64,000 nucleotides of DNA from Poecilobothrus nobilitatus (Eukaryota; Arthropoda; Insecta; Diptera; Dolichopodidae): assembly GCA_947095535.1 (NCBI GenBank), contig OX352773.1:90926670-90990669 (forward strand), read 5' to 3'. The notes below the pieces were generated by a model. It searched no databases, was not told the DNA's origin, and saw only the letters and a program-made list of their open reading frames with translations. A program made the translations under genes and the position numbers. Of the stretch, positions 12,427 to 24,842 are shown in pieces (within the stretch, counting starts at the first letter, position 1; each line of letters starts with the position of its first letter).

Positions 12427-13193
12427 TTTTTATTTATTTTTAATTTTTAATTTTAATTTCTCTAAAAGAGCCTTGGGGCTCGTACAGAGTTTCTATTAGC
12501 TATTTTCTTATAATATAATTAATTTATTTATTTAAGTGCAATTTTCAATGATTTAAGTAATTTAAATGGTATAACAATAAATATATATCTATATGTGTAA
12601 TGCTAATATTTTATTATATGGCAATGGCTACTTTGAATGAGAATTTTAAGCTTATATAAAATTATGTTATTCAGAATGTATAATTTTAATATTAACTTAT
12701 GTACGAATTTTTACAATATTTTTTAAATGAATAATATTTTAAACTCTTAATGTTGTTTGGTAGACTGTTATATTCTTTTACACTACTATTAAATATTAAC
12801 TCCAGTCGCTGCAAGTTGTGGCTGGCAACTGTCCTAATGAGGTGAGCACAGCGATTGTTGTATTCATTAACTTTGTTATTGGTTGTTACTTAAGTTGTTT
12901 GTATTCATGATATAAATGTGTAGTGTTTGTGTATAGCGAATTAGGTCTTCAATTTTAAGGATTTCATATTGTTTATCCATTGAATTTGTTGAAGTACGAA
13001 TTGGCAGGTTATAAAGATTTTTTATAGTTCTGTTTTGAATTTTTTGAAGATTTTTTATATTGATATTGAATGTATTTCCCCATACACCGATACCATAGGA
13101 AATTATACTATGGAAAAGACTATAATATACCGATTTTTTTAAACAATGTGTGAGTCTTCTTCCTAGTTTTTTTTTTGTAGTTATTGAAGGCAA
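12427..13193 (-). pseudogene. 5'-truncated LINE (non-LTR retrotransposon) reverse-transcriptase C-terminus and 3' UTR
   Basis: The minus-strand frame 13193-12876 (105 codons) contains a YYSLFHSIISYGIGVWG segment followed by LQKIQNRTIKNLY, the pattern of the RT thumb/connection region in Jockey/CR1-like LINEs. The frame stops at 12876. A neighbouring frame then resumes the expected C-terminus, with HLIRTVASHNLQR and YNSLPNNIKSLKYYSFKKYC, stopping at 12692-12694. The break is therefore a small frameshift, not the natural end. A 3' UTR of about 265 bp follows and ends in a T-rich (minus: A-rich) stretch at about 12427-12460. No catalytic RT motif is present: the copy is 5'-truncated at about 13182. 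It lies inside a family D element, with imperfect flanking words (TGTAAGTT / TGTAGTTA) that could be the target-site duplication. Inactive. Confidence 0.8.
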
Positions 13194-13560
13194 CCCCCAC
13201 TGTCACTGTAGCAGCTATTATTATTGGTATTAGTATTCGTATTAATATTATTGTTATTTTCCTACAAAGTCAGAGGCCATCAGTGGATTACAACGTGCAG
13301 TAGTATATAACACCTTACTGCATGATATAACCAAATATATAACCACTCTAGCAGCTATTATTGTTATTATTATTATTATTATTATTATAGTTATTGTTTT
13401 ATTACTATTACTATTATTATTATTATTACTATTATTATTATTATTATTAATATTATTATTGTTATTATTACCAATATTAATTATACGATATACATTATTA
13501 CGATATGAAATTACTATTTTTTTTATTTAGATGACCAGACCAAGACCCTTCGATTGAAAG

Positions 13561-13665
13561 GAATAAAAATCAGAGTATCAGAATATATTTTAATATAGTT
13601 TCTGTTCTTTTAGGTGTTTAGATTTTGGTTTGTATTTTATAGTTCTAAGGGGCTCATTTTACGGC
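13561..13665. other. Short spacer
   Basis: A/T-rich sequence between the family D head remnant and the fold-back candidate. Nothing recognised. Confidence 0.4.
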
Positions 13666-14037
13666 ACAACGGTTGCTAACGGTTGAATCAATTTGTGTTA
13701 AGGTGAAATTGATACGATGATGTATTATAATACCATATGCAATCTGATGACAATTTTAGTTTAACAAAAATATTTATCTATGTATTCATTGCTTAACTTT
13801 TAAATGAAATTTAACTTAACTTTTAAATTTTAAATAATAATAAAATCAGTTGAACAATGGTTGAACAATTCAAAATATACACGATACAATTTCCTTTCAA
13901 CGATTGTGTACAACAGGCGGTTGAATATTTACACATTCCAACAGTTCAATATTGTTTTAACTCTTGAAAATTGCCAATGCACTACACAATGGTTGTTTAA
14001 CAATCGTTTGATTTTTACATATTGATTCAACCGTTGT
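13666..14037. mobile_element. Fold-back or MITE-like element candidate
   Basis: The left end ACGGTTGAATCAAT (13679-13692, preceded by ACAACGGTTG at 13666-13675) is the exact reverse complement of ATTGATTCAACCGT (14021-14034), and the right end continues TGT to complement ACAACGG. Inside, variants of the word AACGGTTGAA recur in both orientations (about 13850-13870, 13898, 13917, 13938 and 13986). No coding content. No clean target duplication is visible at the tips, so the superfamily and exact ends are open. Confidence 0.5.
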
Positions 14038-17000
14038 ATCATGTAATAAACGCTTTATATTCTTAGAAATAAAACAAAAGAATGTTGACTGTTTAAATTT
14101 AGTGAAGGTAATTACCGAATTAAAGAATATATTCAAATGGATTTTTGTACACAATGCTTCCTAAAATTTGAAGCATATGTAATATTTTGGCAGAATATCA
14201 CCTTAAATCCAGATAATAACTATAAAATAATACGAACTAGAGAAAAATTCAAAATTCAATCTGATTGGTTATCAACTTAACTCAAGTTTGGACTCTTTTT
14301 TGTTGTTATAAAATTAATTGCTTATTTTGTTTTTTTTACCCTGTACCAAAATCTGACTTGCTGTACAAATTTTAATAGAAAAATATCAGAAAAGTTTAAA
14401 TCAAGTCTTGGCTACAAAATATGTTTTAAAGATACTGAAATAGGATACTGGATTGTTTGGAAAAACCAGCCTTTCCATGCTATTTATTATCATTTTATTT
14501 TATTATCTACTATTATTAATAATTCGCAATTTATACAATCTATTCTACATTTTATTTATTCTGAATTTTTCTGTAAAATCTCTCATAAAAAATATCCTTT
14601 TTTTTTTTTAAAAACTATATTTTGTTATAAAATTAAATAAAAATACGTATGCAAATATACTAATATTCGAAAATAAATTCAAATAATTTTATATTAAACG
14701 ATAAAATCTTTAATATAAAGCCTTATTTTTGTATCTGAATCATTAATAAGTATGTTCGAAGCTTCTTTGAATCGTTGTAGTAACAATATATGTCTTTAAG
14801 GATTTAAAAAGCTTGATTTTAGATTAAATAAAACGTTTTTATTTAAAATTTTTTATATGCACTAGAATTTTAAAAAATTTCACATATATTTTCATTCAAT
14901 TTTACCAAATTTAAAATACATTATTTGTACAAAAAAAAAGTAAATTGAACTATTTTTACCGGAACTCTTTTTTTTTTCAATCTACCGTATAAATAAAGAT
15001 AGTGTCAATTAAATGTACAATATTCCATAGAATATCCTATAAATCTTTTAAAATCTGACATTACAAAATAAAATTTCCATTCAACTTTTCTTTTTTTTTT
15101 GTTTTGGTTTTGTACATTTTTTGTACATCTTTCATGATTATTTCATACAAACCAAACTGCACAGAGATTTAATCAGTTAAATCAAAACTAAAATTGTTCC
15201 ATTGAAAAAATTGAAAAGAAGAAAAATGGTATTAACATTTTACCGTATTGTTCTCCTATTGATTTTTTCAAAATTATATTTTTGAAATGGTTGAATATTT
15301 GAGGAACATATTTACTGATTATATTGGTTCTAAATGATAAAGCAATAGAGAATGCAAATATAACAGTGGCTTCCAGTTGTCAAATCTTTTAACAACCTTT
15401 ATATTTGTCATATATAAGGGAACTTTAGACTAACTGAACTGACTAAATATCATAATTCACCCCTAAAATAAAAACGTGAAACCAATCTGAATCTGATATA
15501 ATTGGAAAATAACCTGCTGTTTGCCTGATGTCCAATTTCTTTTGGTTTCAATATAGGAAAAAAAAAATCTAAATTAAATTTGAATTTTACAATGAATATG
15601 CGAAAAAAAGGTGAAAAAACATTCAAACTCGAATAATAAATATCAAACCTTTATCAAAGCAGAAATTTAAAAAAAAAATTTTTTTTTTTGAAAAGAACAC
15701 CCAAAACCAATTACCGTATTTATGTCCTTTCGGTTTTCTTTTTATCCCTTTTAAAAATAAAATAAGAATTAAAAAAAAAAAAAAAATCTGCGATCGAAGA
15801 TATGATTCTTAGATTTAAAGAAATGAAAAACCTAAGAAAAATATTTAATGTTTTTTTGCTTTTTTTTGTTTGATTTTGAATTAAAGGATTGTAAGTAAAA
15901 AGAAAATTATAAGAGAAATGAAAAACACAGTAAAATTTTCACACAAATTTCTAAGGTAGCAAAAAACAAAAAAAAAAAAAAAATCATCGTTATTAAAGTT
16001 TTTTTTTTAAAAATATCTAAGATTTTTCTCTTTTCGTTTGTTTTTTTTCAAAAAAAAATTGTCCTTAAAACTTTGATATCAGGATATAAACGAAAACAAA
16101 AAAAAAAAAAACAATAATCAAAGAATTGATGACCTGGAGAGAAATAATCAGATTGAATTAAATATTTTTCTCATTAAAGAAAAGATTATTGAAAGGATAA
16201 AAAAAAAATGCTTTCATCCTTAACTTTTATACTTGTGAAAGTGTAAATAAGATACTGAAAGTTTTAAAAACTACGAATTATTAATGTTTCAGGATATAAC
16301 AAAAAAAGAAAGGATTTGAATGAAAATAAAAATTGAATGAAGAATGAAATTTATGGTGAATTCAGGAATTCTTTTCTTCTTTGAAATTATAATATTTTTG
16401 TCTTTTAATTTTTTAAAGATTTTACTTTCTATTCTAAATATATTAATTCTGAACTCATTAAAAATCATCATCATTTTCTTAGGGGACCATATTGTAAGTT
16501 TAAGAAATTATAATACGAAAATAATCCTGAAAATGACATATTTGATTAACTCAGATTGGAACGTTTTAATATCTTTTACATGATTTACATTGAACTTGTT
16601 CTTAAAAACATTAACCTTTATACCGAACCTATATATGATAAAAGTAAACATTTTATAGATTTAGAAAATATTGCAAGAATTACTTCCCAGAATTAAAGAA
16701 AATGATGCATCATAGTCGATGTGTTAACCTAAGTTAAAAAGGATCCTTTTACAAACAATTTTAGATTCAATTTTTAACTTTTGATTATATCAGATCTCAT
16801 ATGATTCTTATTTTTCTCAAATTTTAAATTAAAAATTCTTTAATTTATTTTAAAAATGAAATTTATTTCAAATTAAAAATCCTTCCCTTACAGCCATTAA
16901 AAATTTTCTATTTAAAATTTTACATTTACGAATATTGAAACAACTTTAGAATTACGATGCCAAAAACATTTCTTTTAACTTTTTGTAGAAAACAGCTTCT

Positions 17001-17534
17001 GTATAGTTAAAAAGGATTTTTTTTTTGTACTCAAATATAATATATTTAAATTAAATTCAAAGTTTTTATATTAAAACAAAAAATAAATACAAATTATGCA
17101 GTTAATTAATCATTAGTCAATTAAATCTTTTTAAAATAATGAAAATGAAGTAAAATATTTAATTGTAAAAGATTTCTTACTATAAGAAATTGTAAAATTG
17201 TACAGGTAAAATTATATTCAAAAAAAAAAAAAAATAAAAACAAAAAATTAATTTTAATATGCGTTATTAAAAGGATTAAATAGCATCATTACATAAATTA
17301 TACTCCACTAACTTTCCTATTTTTTTTAGTTTTTTTTTCAACTTGAATTAAAAAAAAAATGAAAACGAAAATGTTTGTTGTAATTAAAATTTTTCGTAAA
17401 TAATTTCTGTTTAGTTTTTTTATGTTTCTATGATAAACAAATTCTTTTTTGTCTGTCTGTCTATCTGCCATAGACGAATAACAAATATTTTTGTTTCAAA
17501 ATGCTTTGAATGAATATGAATTAAAATAAAGTAA
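14038..17534. other. A/T-rich sequence without a supported gene
   Basis: Homopolymer-rich sequence. Open frames at 16289-16583 overlap on both strands and are made of Ile, Leu, Phe, Lys and Asn, as expected from base composition. No repeat family recognised. Confidence 0.55.
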
Positions 17535-18110
17535 ACAAGGTAGTATGAAGGCGCGCATTTTTAAAAAGGTAATAAAAATATTTTGGGAGTTTTGATTGGA
17601 TTAGTGAGTCACGACTACTTTTGTCTTACAATTTATTAGAGTTTTAAAGGATAATTGTGAAAAATGAAGGAAATCTATCAAAAGTTTTTGAGAAAACCCT
17701 ATATAATTAAGAAAATTCGTTAATACATTTAAAAAGCTTTAAAATTATACCTTTAGTTTTTATGTCTTGCGTACAATAAATTTGAAAAAGCATCTGTCCT
17801 TGTACTTTTTCCCGTTACAGTTTTAAATTTTTTGAATTTTCTTTCTCTTGCTTAAGTTTTTTCTTTTCCTCTTTTTTTCCCGCTTCTTGTTCAATCCAAA
17901 ATTACTGATGTCTAGACTGGAATGGCAAGTTTTTTAATTTTTAATCCCTAATAAATCCCAAAAAAGGGGAAGCACAATCATTTTTTGTGACATACATAAT
18001 TTATGTTTAATTTTTAAAAATCTTCTAATTGTTAAAGATCTTCTCCGTTTCAAACTTTGGGTTCTGATTAAAAGTGTTTAGGAGATACGGAACAGCAAAA
18101 TTTTGCAAAA
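17535..18110 (-). mobile_element. Degraded family B copy
   Basis: AACAAGGTAGTATGAAGGCGCGCATTTTTAAAA at the left (shown here only as a description of the B 3' end, read in reverse) is followed by the CCCTATATAATTAAGAAAAT block, the ATATACATT-like and TTTTTATGTCTTGCG block, and the GCAAAATTTTGCA block near 18098, all in the order of the 35410-36172 copy. The middle has decayed and contains an insertion-like poor-match stretch (about 17560-17690). Confidence 0.6.
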
Positions 18111-20670
18111 TATTAATAGAAACAAGAAAACGTCCTGTTGTTTTGAGTTTCCAAAATTAAAAAAATATTCAGTAGAATTTTGTGTATTTAAAAATTTTGA
18201 AATTCTTTATTGGTATTTTGAAAGGACAAAACGTATATTAAAAATGATATTCATAATTAAAATCCTCCTAAAAACCTATTTTATTATTTTCTTTGTTAGA
18301 CAAAATCAAATCTCTACGGCAACACTTAAATACAGTTATCTATAACTGTGACACAATTCAAAAAAATTTAATGTTATGGTATTTAAAAAAAAAACTTAAA
18401 TGTAATCCTTATAAATGACTCATAAATTTACAAATAATACGAAAATCATGCAATTTATAACTCCTCTGCTATTAAAAAAAAAGAAAAAAAAAATACAGAA
18501 AAACAATAAAGTTGCATAACATTCTTTATAAGATCATTTCATAACTTAAATTAAAATACTTTATATTTTCCTCCCTATACTGCTAACTTATTTCTTTTTT
18601 CTTTCCTTGCTCCTGAAACTTTGCTACAGTTTCATTTTTATTTACATTAATCCTTATAATATCCTTTATTTCATTCAAAAACAACAAAAAAAAAAAAAAA
18701 AGACGAAAATTTTCATCTAATAACAATGAAAATTTATTTATTTTATATTTTTTTTTTCAAGGATATCTGACTGAATACACAGTAGAAAATAGTTATAGTC
18801 ACTGTGATTTTAAATAATTTTTTTTGAAACATTTTGTTTTTTTCTTTTGTGAGTCCTTTATAATTTCGTACTATAGCACTTTTAGTCTCTAAGTCTCTAA
18901 CTCTTTTATTTTGAAACTTTTAGTGTAAAATAAGTGATTTGTATTGTATTCACCAGTATTTTAAAACTAAGCTTAAGAAATAGAATTAAAAGAACAATAT
19001 TAAAGGTAGTTATTAAATTAGATTAAAATAATAAAAACACAAAAAAAAAAACAAATAATACACTTTTCCTTATTTTTTTTTTAGCGATTTAAAAAAAAAA
19101 AAACAATAAAAACAAAATTTTGTTACGCAAAATGATAATGATAAAAAAATATAATTTAATGTACTTGAATAAGGATTTAAAATCCCTAACAAAAAAAAAA
19201 AAAAAAATAAATAAAAATAAAAAACAACATAAAATCAAAACATTCATATAAATAAAATGACAATAGAAAGTTTATATCGGAAGTAATCTACCCTAAACTT
19301 TCTCTTATAATCAGATTGAATGAAATATATTATAAAAATATTGAATGAAAATATTTTTAATTTATTTTAAATGAAATAAACGATAATTTAATTTGAAATA
19401 TTACATATAGCTGTTATTAGCTGAATATTAATTTCCGGCCGTGCTTAGAATGGTTACATCCGGTTGTATTCACATGTATGTTACTTTTATATATTATTGT
19501 TAATATTTAACTGTTCTGTTTATTATTAGAAATTTTAAAAAAGTTTATTTTTGGAACTGGTTTAAAATATTATAAAATAAATATTCATTTCCGATTATCA
19601 AAAGATTTCCTTTAGAGATTAATGGAATTCAGAGGAAAATCAGAGTGTCTAGATTAATTTTAACCTTTAAATTATTTATACTACTTATTCTTAAGATTTT
19701 ATTCGAAAGATAACACAAATATATTCTGTACTACACTTCTTAAGGGGCAGCCGATTATGCAACATTGGTTTTAAAGTCAACGATTAATTATGTTTTTAAT
19801 ATATAACTAAGTTAAATCTTAAGATTTTCTATTTTTTTGTTTGTTTGAAATGAATAATTTTTAAGTACACAACGACTTAATTCGAAAAAATTTTTTATTT
19901 TGGATCTTTCGTTATGACAAATTTGGTTAAATCTAAAATAAAAATTTTTTTTTTTTGCTTTACATTACTTTTCTTATTGTATGTAATACCGCGGAATAAT
20001 ACAATTACAGGATAATATAAAAGCAAAAAAAAAAAAGAAAACAGTGAGACAAGATTTAAAAAAGTAAAAATATAAATATTTAATTAACTTCAATAAGATT
20101 CCCACCATTTCATGACCAAGATTGGGTGTGCATAAAATTTAAACTATTATATTCACTTTATTTTATTGAAACTTACCTTCACTTCTGTTTTTTTTTTTTA
20201 ACAGTTTATGTAGAAAACATGTGATAAACAATGAATCTTAGAGATGTTGAAGAATTAAATATACAAAAGGAATATTGTGTTATTCTCCTTTTTGGGATAT
20301 TGAGATGATTCAGATGTTATCTATTGTTTGTAACACCTGGAATGTACATTAAAAAGATTAAAATACTGTGAAAAAAAAAGAGAAATTGAAAATATATACA
20401 AAAAAAAAAAAAAAAAAATGGATTAAACAACACAAAACTAGAAAATAAAATGATTAAAGTACAATAATGCAAAATATAAGTGAATTTTATTACTATTAAA
20501 AATCTTGTTTTATTTGTAACTATTTATAGAACATTTGCTATTTATAGAACATTGATAGAAGAATAAAATAACTGGGAGAAGGATTTAAGTATTAGGGAAA
20601 AAATCACAATGCTATTTCAATTAGTGTAAAAACGATCCTTTAATACACGGTACAAAAATTTAATTTAAAT
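18111..20670. other. A/T-rich sequence without a supported gene
   Basis: Long poly(A) tracts, for example near 18686-18703, 19190-19207 and 20400-20418. The frame at 18103-18345 has no recognisable domain and partly overlaps the family B remnant. Confidence 0.55.
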
Positions 20671-21401
20671 TAAAACGAAAAAGAGTGCAGCAGTGTAGAC
20701 TGTGTCAACTCTGGGATATCCGTATGAACATATCTCTTTCTATGAAACTTGATCATCTTTTAAAAAATTACAGATATTTTAGTGCCGACGTTTACTACCC
20801 GGATATATTTATGTAAATTGTGAAGTTGTATGACAGCTACCAGAATTTGTTGCACCAGCACAACTAAATTTTACATAGTTGTTGCCATAAAACTTGGTCA
20901 TCTTTTGTAAGATTTCAGACGCCTAACTTCGTTAAGTCCCATGAGGTGCAACACGCCTTAACCGGCTGCTCCGGCTTACCGGCTTAAGTTTTATAGCAGT
21001 TATCCGAACGTGTCGTCCCATTATAACCGAATTTTACAGATGTTGTTGGCCTATAACTCGACACCATTTTGCAACATTGCAGATACCTAGCTTCAATAGA
21101 TACTAAGTTATTTCCATATGAAGTAAGAATTTGTACGGCAGCTACTCGAACCCGGTGGCCGAAAATGCTGGAGTTAAATAGCAAAACTAAAAATTGTGCA
21201 AAAGTGACGTAAATAAGCCTCCTAGCTTCTTTATTTTTTGTGTTATTGTGCGGACGGTAGGACGTATATGGCTTAATCGACTCAGAATTCGATTCTAAGG
21301 CGATCCATACCATTGACACTATATCTAGGTCGACTTCTTTAAGGCGTCACAAACGTAATGGTGAATTTATTATACCCTTGAACATAGTTGATACGGGTAT
21401 A
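20671..21401 (-). mobile_element. DINE-1-like element, family A, tandem-core type, short copy
   Basis: On the minus strand the 5' end is TATACCCGTATCAAC...GGGTATA (21401 downward), followed by the CCATTACGTTTGTGACGCC block, a TATGGATCG block, GTCGATTAAGCCATATACG, and a reduced (GTCC)-like stretch CCTACCGTCCG. The core has the GGGTTCGAGTAGCTGCCGT-type unit. The 3' end has GTTCATACGGATAT, AGAGTTGACACAG and CTTTTTCGTTTTA. The 3' copy of the subterminal inverted repeat differs from the 5' copy at about two positions. The 111-codon frame at 20984-21319 is a read-through of the repeat, with no known domain. It is related to 36693-39070 but carries far fewer core units. Confidence 0.8.
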
Positions 21402-22319
21402 ATAATAGAAATTCAATATATAAAAAACATTTCTTTCTTCTAATGTTTTTTTTCGCTCTATATTTGAAAAACTCAATTTTATATAACTGAAAGTAAAAAA
21501 TAGAACTGTCTTTAATTTTTCCAGTCAAATTCGCATATCTCAATTAAAAAATATTTTAAATTTTTATCTAACTGTTTAAATTTTCCGTGAAAATTTCTAG
21601 CACATCCTTCATTTTGTAATACATTGAAAATTCACCTTAAAAATTGCACCGTATTAATTATTCGAAAATATAATTAATTTTCCATGAAAATTAATTTTTT
21701 TAATCTCTTCATTATTTTTTTAGAAGAAAAAGTTTTAAAAAACAAATTTTTAAACTCAGTTGAAAATCATAAAAAGATCAAAAAAATGCTTAAGCATTTA
21801 AAAAATATTTTATTCAAATAGGATTTTTTAATGAATTTCAAAGTTGGCAGAAAGTCAAGTTCAAAACTTTTAAATATTTAATAATAACAAAAAAAAAAAA
21901 AATTTTAATATTAATTACTCCTTGCAGATATGCAAAATATTTTTATTAAGCGAAATGTATAACGAACATTTTTATTTCAAAAATAGTTAAATTTATATTT
22001 AATGTTTAAATTGTAAATTTTTTTTTTATTATTATCTCTATGATTTTTAAATTAAATTGCACTAATTGTAAAGAAAGAAAATCTATTGCAATTTTCTAAG
22101 AAATTTGCCAGATATATTGAATAGTTAATTTTTAGATGTTGGTCATAATAAAATTTTAAAGATTTTTAAAAATCTATTAAAAAATTAAAGTACTGGGGTT
22201 TGTAGACAAGATAATTTAGGTTCTTAGATTTACTGAAAAGAAAAATGCTTAAACCTATTCTAAATTGAGTTTTCGGGCGGCGAAATACGTTTTGTAAATA
22301 TTTATATATCTGCATGATT
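21402..22319. other. A/T-rich sequence without a supported gene
   Basis: No gene or repeat recognised; scattered poly(A)/poly(T) tracts. Confidence 0.55.
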
Positions 22320-22554
22320 TCCCAGATGGCATTATTCGACTTATGGAAATTTGTTTGTGGTACGAACATCTCAAATTTTCTTAATTTCCTTTGATAAGGC
22401 AGCACATGAACACTAAAGGTCGCATAACCTATTGTTTTGTCAAAAAAGGGAAGTGCTGTTTAGTCGATTAAAGTCTCATACACTCTTCTATAGTGTACAA
22501 ACCACTGCTCTATAGAGTAATTCGATGATTTCCACCTACCCTTGCAAAAAAAAG
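22320..22554 (+). repeat. Family E repeat, copy 1 (unclassified, A-ended)
   Basis: From about 22395 it matches 24675-24842: an AAGGCAGCAC block, CTAAAGGTCGCATAACC, CTATTGTTTTGTCAAAAAAG, a TTTAGTCGATTAAAG block, CTCTATAGTGTA, then TTCGATGATTTCCACCTACC and a short poly(A) (22546-22553). The A-ended 3' terminus suggests a retroposon. A tRNA A-box-like word (TGTTTAGTCGATTAAAG) is weak and no B box is seen. Confidence 0.6.
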
Positions 22555-22869
22555 GTACCGTTTGGCGATAAAATGTTATTAAAAGTGGTAATCGGCATAC
22601 TTTTAAAATTCTCACGAAATTTTTTTATCCTAGTTGTATAATTGGCCTATAATTGGTTACCCCTACTGTTCTAAAAAATTTTTTTTAAAACTAGGTAAAA
22701 TGAAGAGTTTTAGAATGACTAGTTTTTCAATAAGTATAGTAAAAAAAAAAAAACAGAAAAAAGATCGAATTTAAGTTGATACGATTTCGTCACTTTTTCT
22801 CAAAAAATATAAAATCACCATTACGGATACAATTCTCGGTTTAATTAACGTTTTCTAAAAATTTGCTTA

Positions 22870-23205
22870 ATAGTTTTACTATGTCCGTCTGTCGAACAAC
22901 TCCTTTATGTAACTCCCGTTAAGAATAAATAAATGTTGTGAAAAGATCTATTTTCAAATGTTTATATCGCAATTTCTGCTTAAAATTAAAATCTCAATCT
23001 AAAAAGTCGGGAAATTTTTTGTGTTCAAATTTTCCGTTATGTAAAACCAATATTTTACAAAATTTTGGTTTGTTAAAATTTGACCCTTTCATTTATAGTT
23101 TCATATTTTTAGAGGATCTTCGAGAATTAGCATATGTTACCTCAGAAAATATGTTGTACTTGCTCCTGTTAAAGAGCAAGGTTTCGAAAAATCAAAATAA
23201 TCGAG
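22870..23205 (+). mobile_element. Degraded family B core
   Basis: Short GTCCGTCTGTCG at about 22881, then TTTCCGTTATGTAAAACC (from 23029) and TTAGCATATGTTACCTCAG (from 23129) with GTACTTGCTCCTGTTAAAG. They match in order the TTACCGTTATGTG, AACATAAGTTACCTCAG and CCCTGTTTAAAAG blocks of the family B copies at 57851 and 62627. The open frame at 22938-23243 is incidental. Confidence 0.5.
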
Positions 23206-24639
23206 TTTTAGACAACTGGTGGAACAATTGGACACTCGTGTAAATTCTTTATGTGTCTTTTAATTTTTCTTAATTTTTAAAACCTTCAGTTTTCCATACT
23301 GTCTTGATTTTTCTTATCTTAGTCTTACTTTAAAGAGAAAATATTCAATTTTTACGTTTCGTAAATAAAATTTAAAAAATAAAATAAAAAATAAAAATAA
23401 TTTCTAATGGTTATTAAAAGAAATTTGTATTCTTGTAATAGAATTCAGTTGCGTAAAAATAAAACAATCAATTGAGCATATCAAATCCTAAATTGTTTTT
23501 TTTTTTTCATTAATTTCTTTATATTTATATGTGTATGTATGTATATCTGTAATATTATCCTAATAATGGATCTTGAATTACTATTTAAATAAAATTAAAG
23601 TACCATCATTATTGTGGGCAATTTACTCATGATTTAAAGAAAAAATATTCAATTTTTTTGTATGGAATTCGTATTTATAAACGGTTAACCTTTTATCCAA
23701 CCAAATACTTGAACCAATAATAAAGAAATTCAAGGTATGCAATTGATTGGTATTTGGATTAAATGATACCATAATCGTTTATTTTTATTAGAATTAGTTC
23801 AGGTGTTTTAAGTTAAAATATTAATAACACTCTATTATTAGAAGGTTATATTTTGGTAAATGGTTGGTATATTAAAGAATTTTTAGATATTAAAAAAAAA
23901 AAAATCAGCTTTTTAAAAAACAAATTCGATTTTGAAATTTTTTATATCGTTTTAGACGGATTCGGATTATTTTTTTTTTTTAATTCACTTCTAAAAAAAT
24001 TCTTGTAATTATTTTAATTTAATTGATCTGCCCACATAAAAATAGCTTCTTAATTAAATAAGCAATTAAAATTGATTTAAAAAGAAAAAAATAAAAACGA
24101 TGTTATCCAAATAATTTACATTTTTTTTTTTTTTTTTTTTGTAAATTCCGAATTTGAAATTAGCTATAAAATAAAAAATTCGAAAAATGTTTATTTTTCT
24201 CCTCCTTCCATTAAAAATTTTAAATGAAATTTTATTGATTTTTCTATTCTTATAACAAGGAATTGAAATAATGTGTTTTATAGACCTATTAACTTTAATA
24301 AAGTTGATTATAAAGTTTTCTTTTTTTGTTTATAACAGTGCTATTGATTTCATAAGATTTCATTTTAAAATAAATTTTAAGATTTATGTCATTAAAAATA
24401 TTAATTTTTTATACCAATGAAGGGTGGATTTTTTTTTTCGTTTTTTTTCAAAGGACGATAAGAAACAATGAAAAACACTCAAAGAAACTGTAAGAGGTTG
24501 CTCTGAGTAATGAGTAGAGTAACTTTAATCAAACAACACCATCCTTTTTAAAACCACACTTTAGGATGGCTCCTTTAATACATAACATAATGTACAGTTT
24601 AGTTTTGTTGGTAAGGATTTATATGCCTGCCAATTTGAA
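23206..24639. other. A/T-rich sequence without a supported gene
   Basis: Contains an uninterrupted T20 at 24121-24140 flanked by a 7-bp inverted repeat (AATTTAC 24113-24119, GTAAATT 24141-24147). No gene recognised. Confidence 0.55.
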
Positions 24640-24842
24640 ATCTATTTTCATTCCTTAACTCAACTTCCTATGACCAGGCAGTACATTAGTACTAAAGGTC
24701 GTATAACCTATTGTTTGGTCAAAAAAGGGAGGTGGTGTTTAGTGGGTTAAAGTCCCACATACTCATGGGGCTCGTGCTCGTTTTCACTCCTCTATAGTGT
24801 CTTTCGATGATTCCTACCTACCATCGCAAATGAAAAAAAAAA
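24640..24842 (+). repeat. Family E repeat, copy 2 (unclassified, A-ended)
   Basis: Second copy of the 22320-22554 repeat. It retains more of the middle: GGTGGTGTTTAGTGGGTTAA, GTCCCACATACTC and CTCGTGCTCG, then CTCTATAGTGTC, TTCGATGATTCCTACCTACC and poly(A) (24833-24842). TGGTGTTTAGTGGGTTAAAG resembles a tRNA D-arm/A box, but I see no matching B box, so tRNA ancestry is not established. Confidence 0.6.

Larger units (their letters stand above)
12070..13560 (-). mobile_element. Family D retroposon, near-complete copy interrupted by a LINE
   Basis: On the minus strand the order is: tRNA-like head remnant (CCTTTCAATCGAAGGGTCTT, about 13537-13556), the TTTCATATCGTAATAATG block, ATT-type microsatellite (about 13362-13455), the CAGTGG/GGTTATATCATGCA module, a second ATT linker, a module ending in TGCCTTCAATAAC, then a LINE insertion (12427-13182), then the rest of that module and the tail ending at poly(T) near 12070. 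This mirrors the uninterrupted copy at 45456-46904. The head has lost most of the A-box half. The tail contains a private 17-bp hairpin at 12171-12212. Confidence 0.8.

Noticed and set aside
16289..16583. Overlapping frames on both strands, membrane-protein-like
   Set aside because: Hydrophobic Ile/Leu/Phe content is what A/T-rich DNA encodes on either strand; no start context, conservation or second exon.
20984..21319. 111-codon open frame as a gene
   Set aside because: It runs across the core and 5' block of a DINE-1-like element; the same peptides recur at 37115-38683 only because the DNA repeats. No domain or start context.
22938..23243. 101-codon plus-strand frame
   Set aside because: It overlaps blocks of a degraded family B element in the same order as other non-coding copies.
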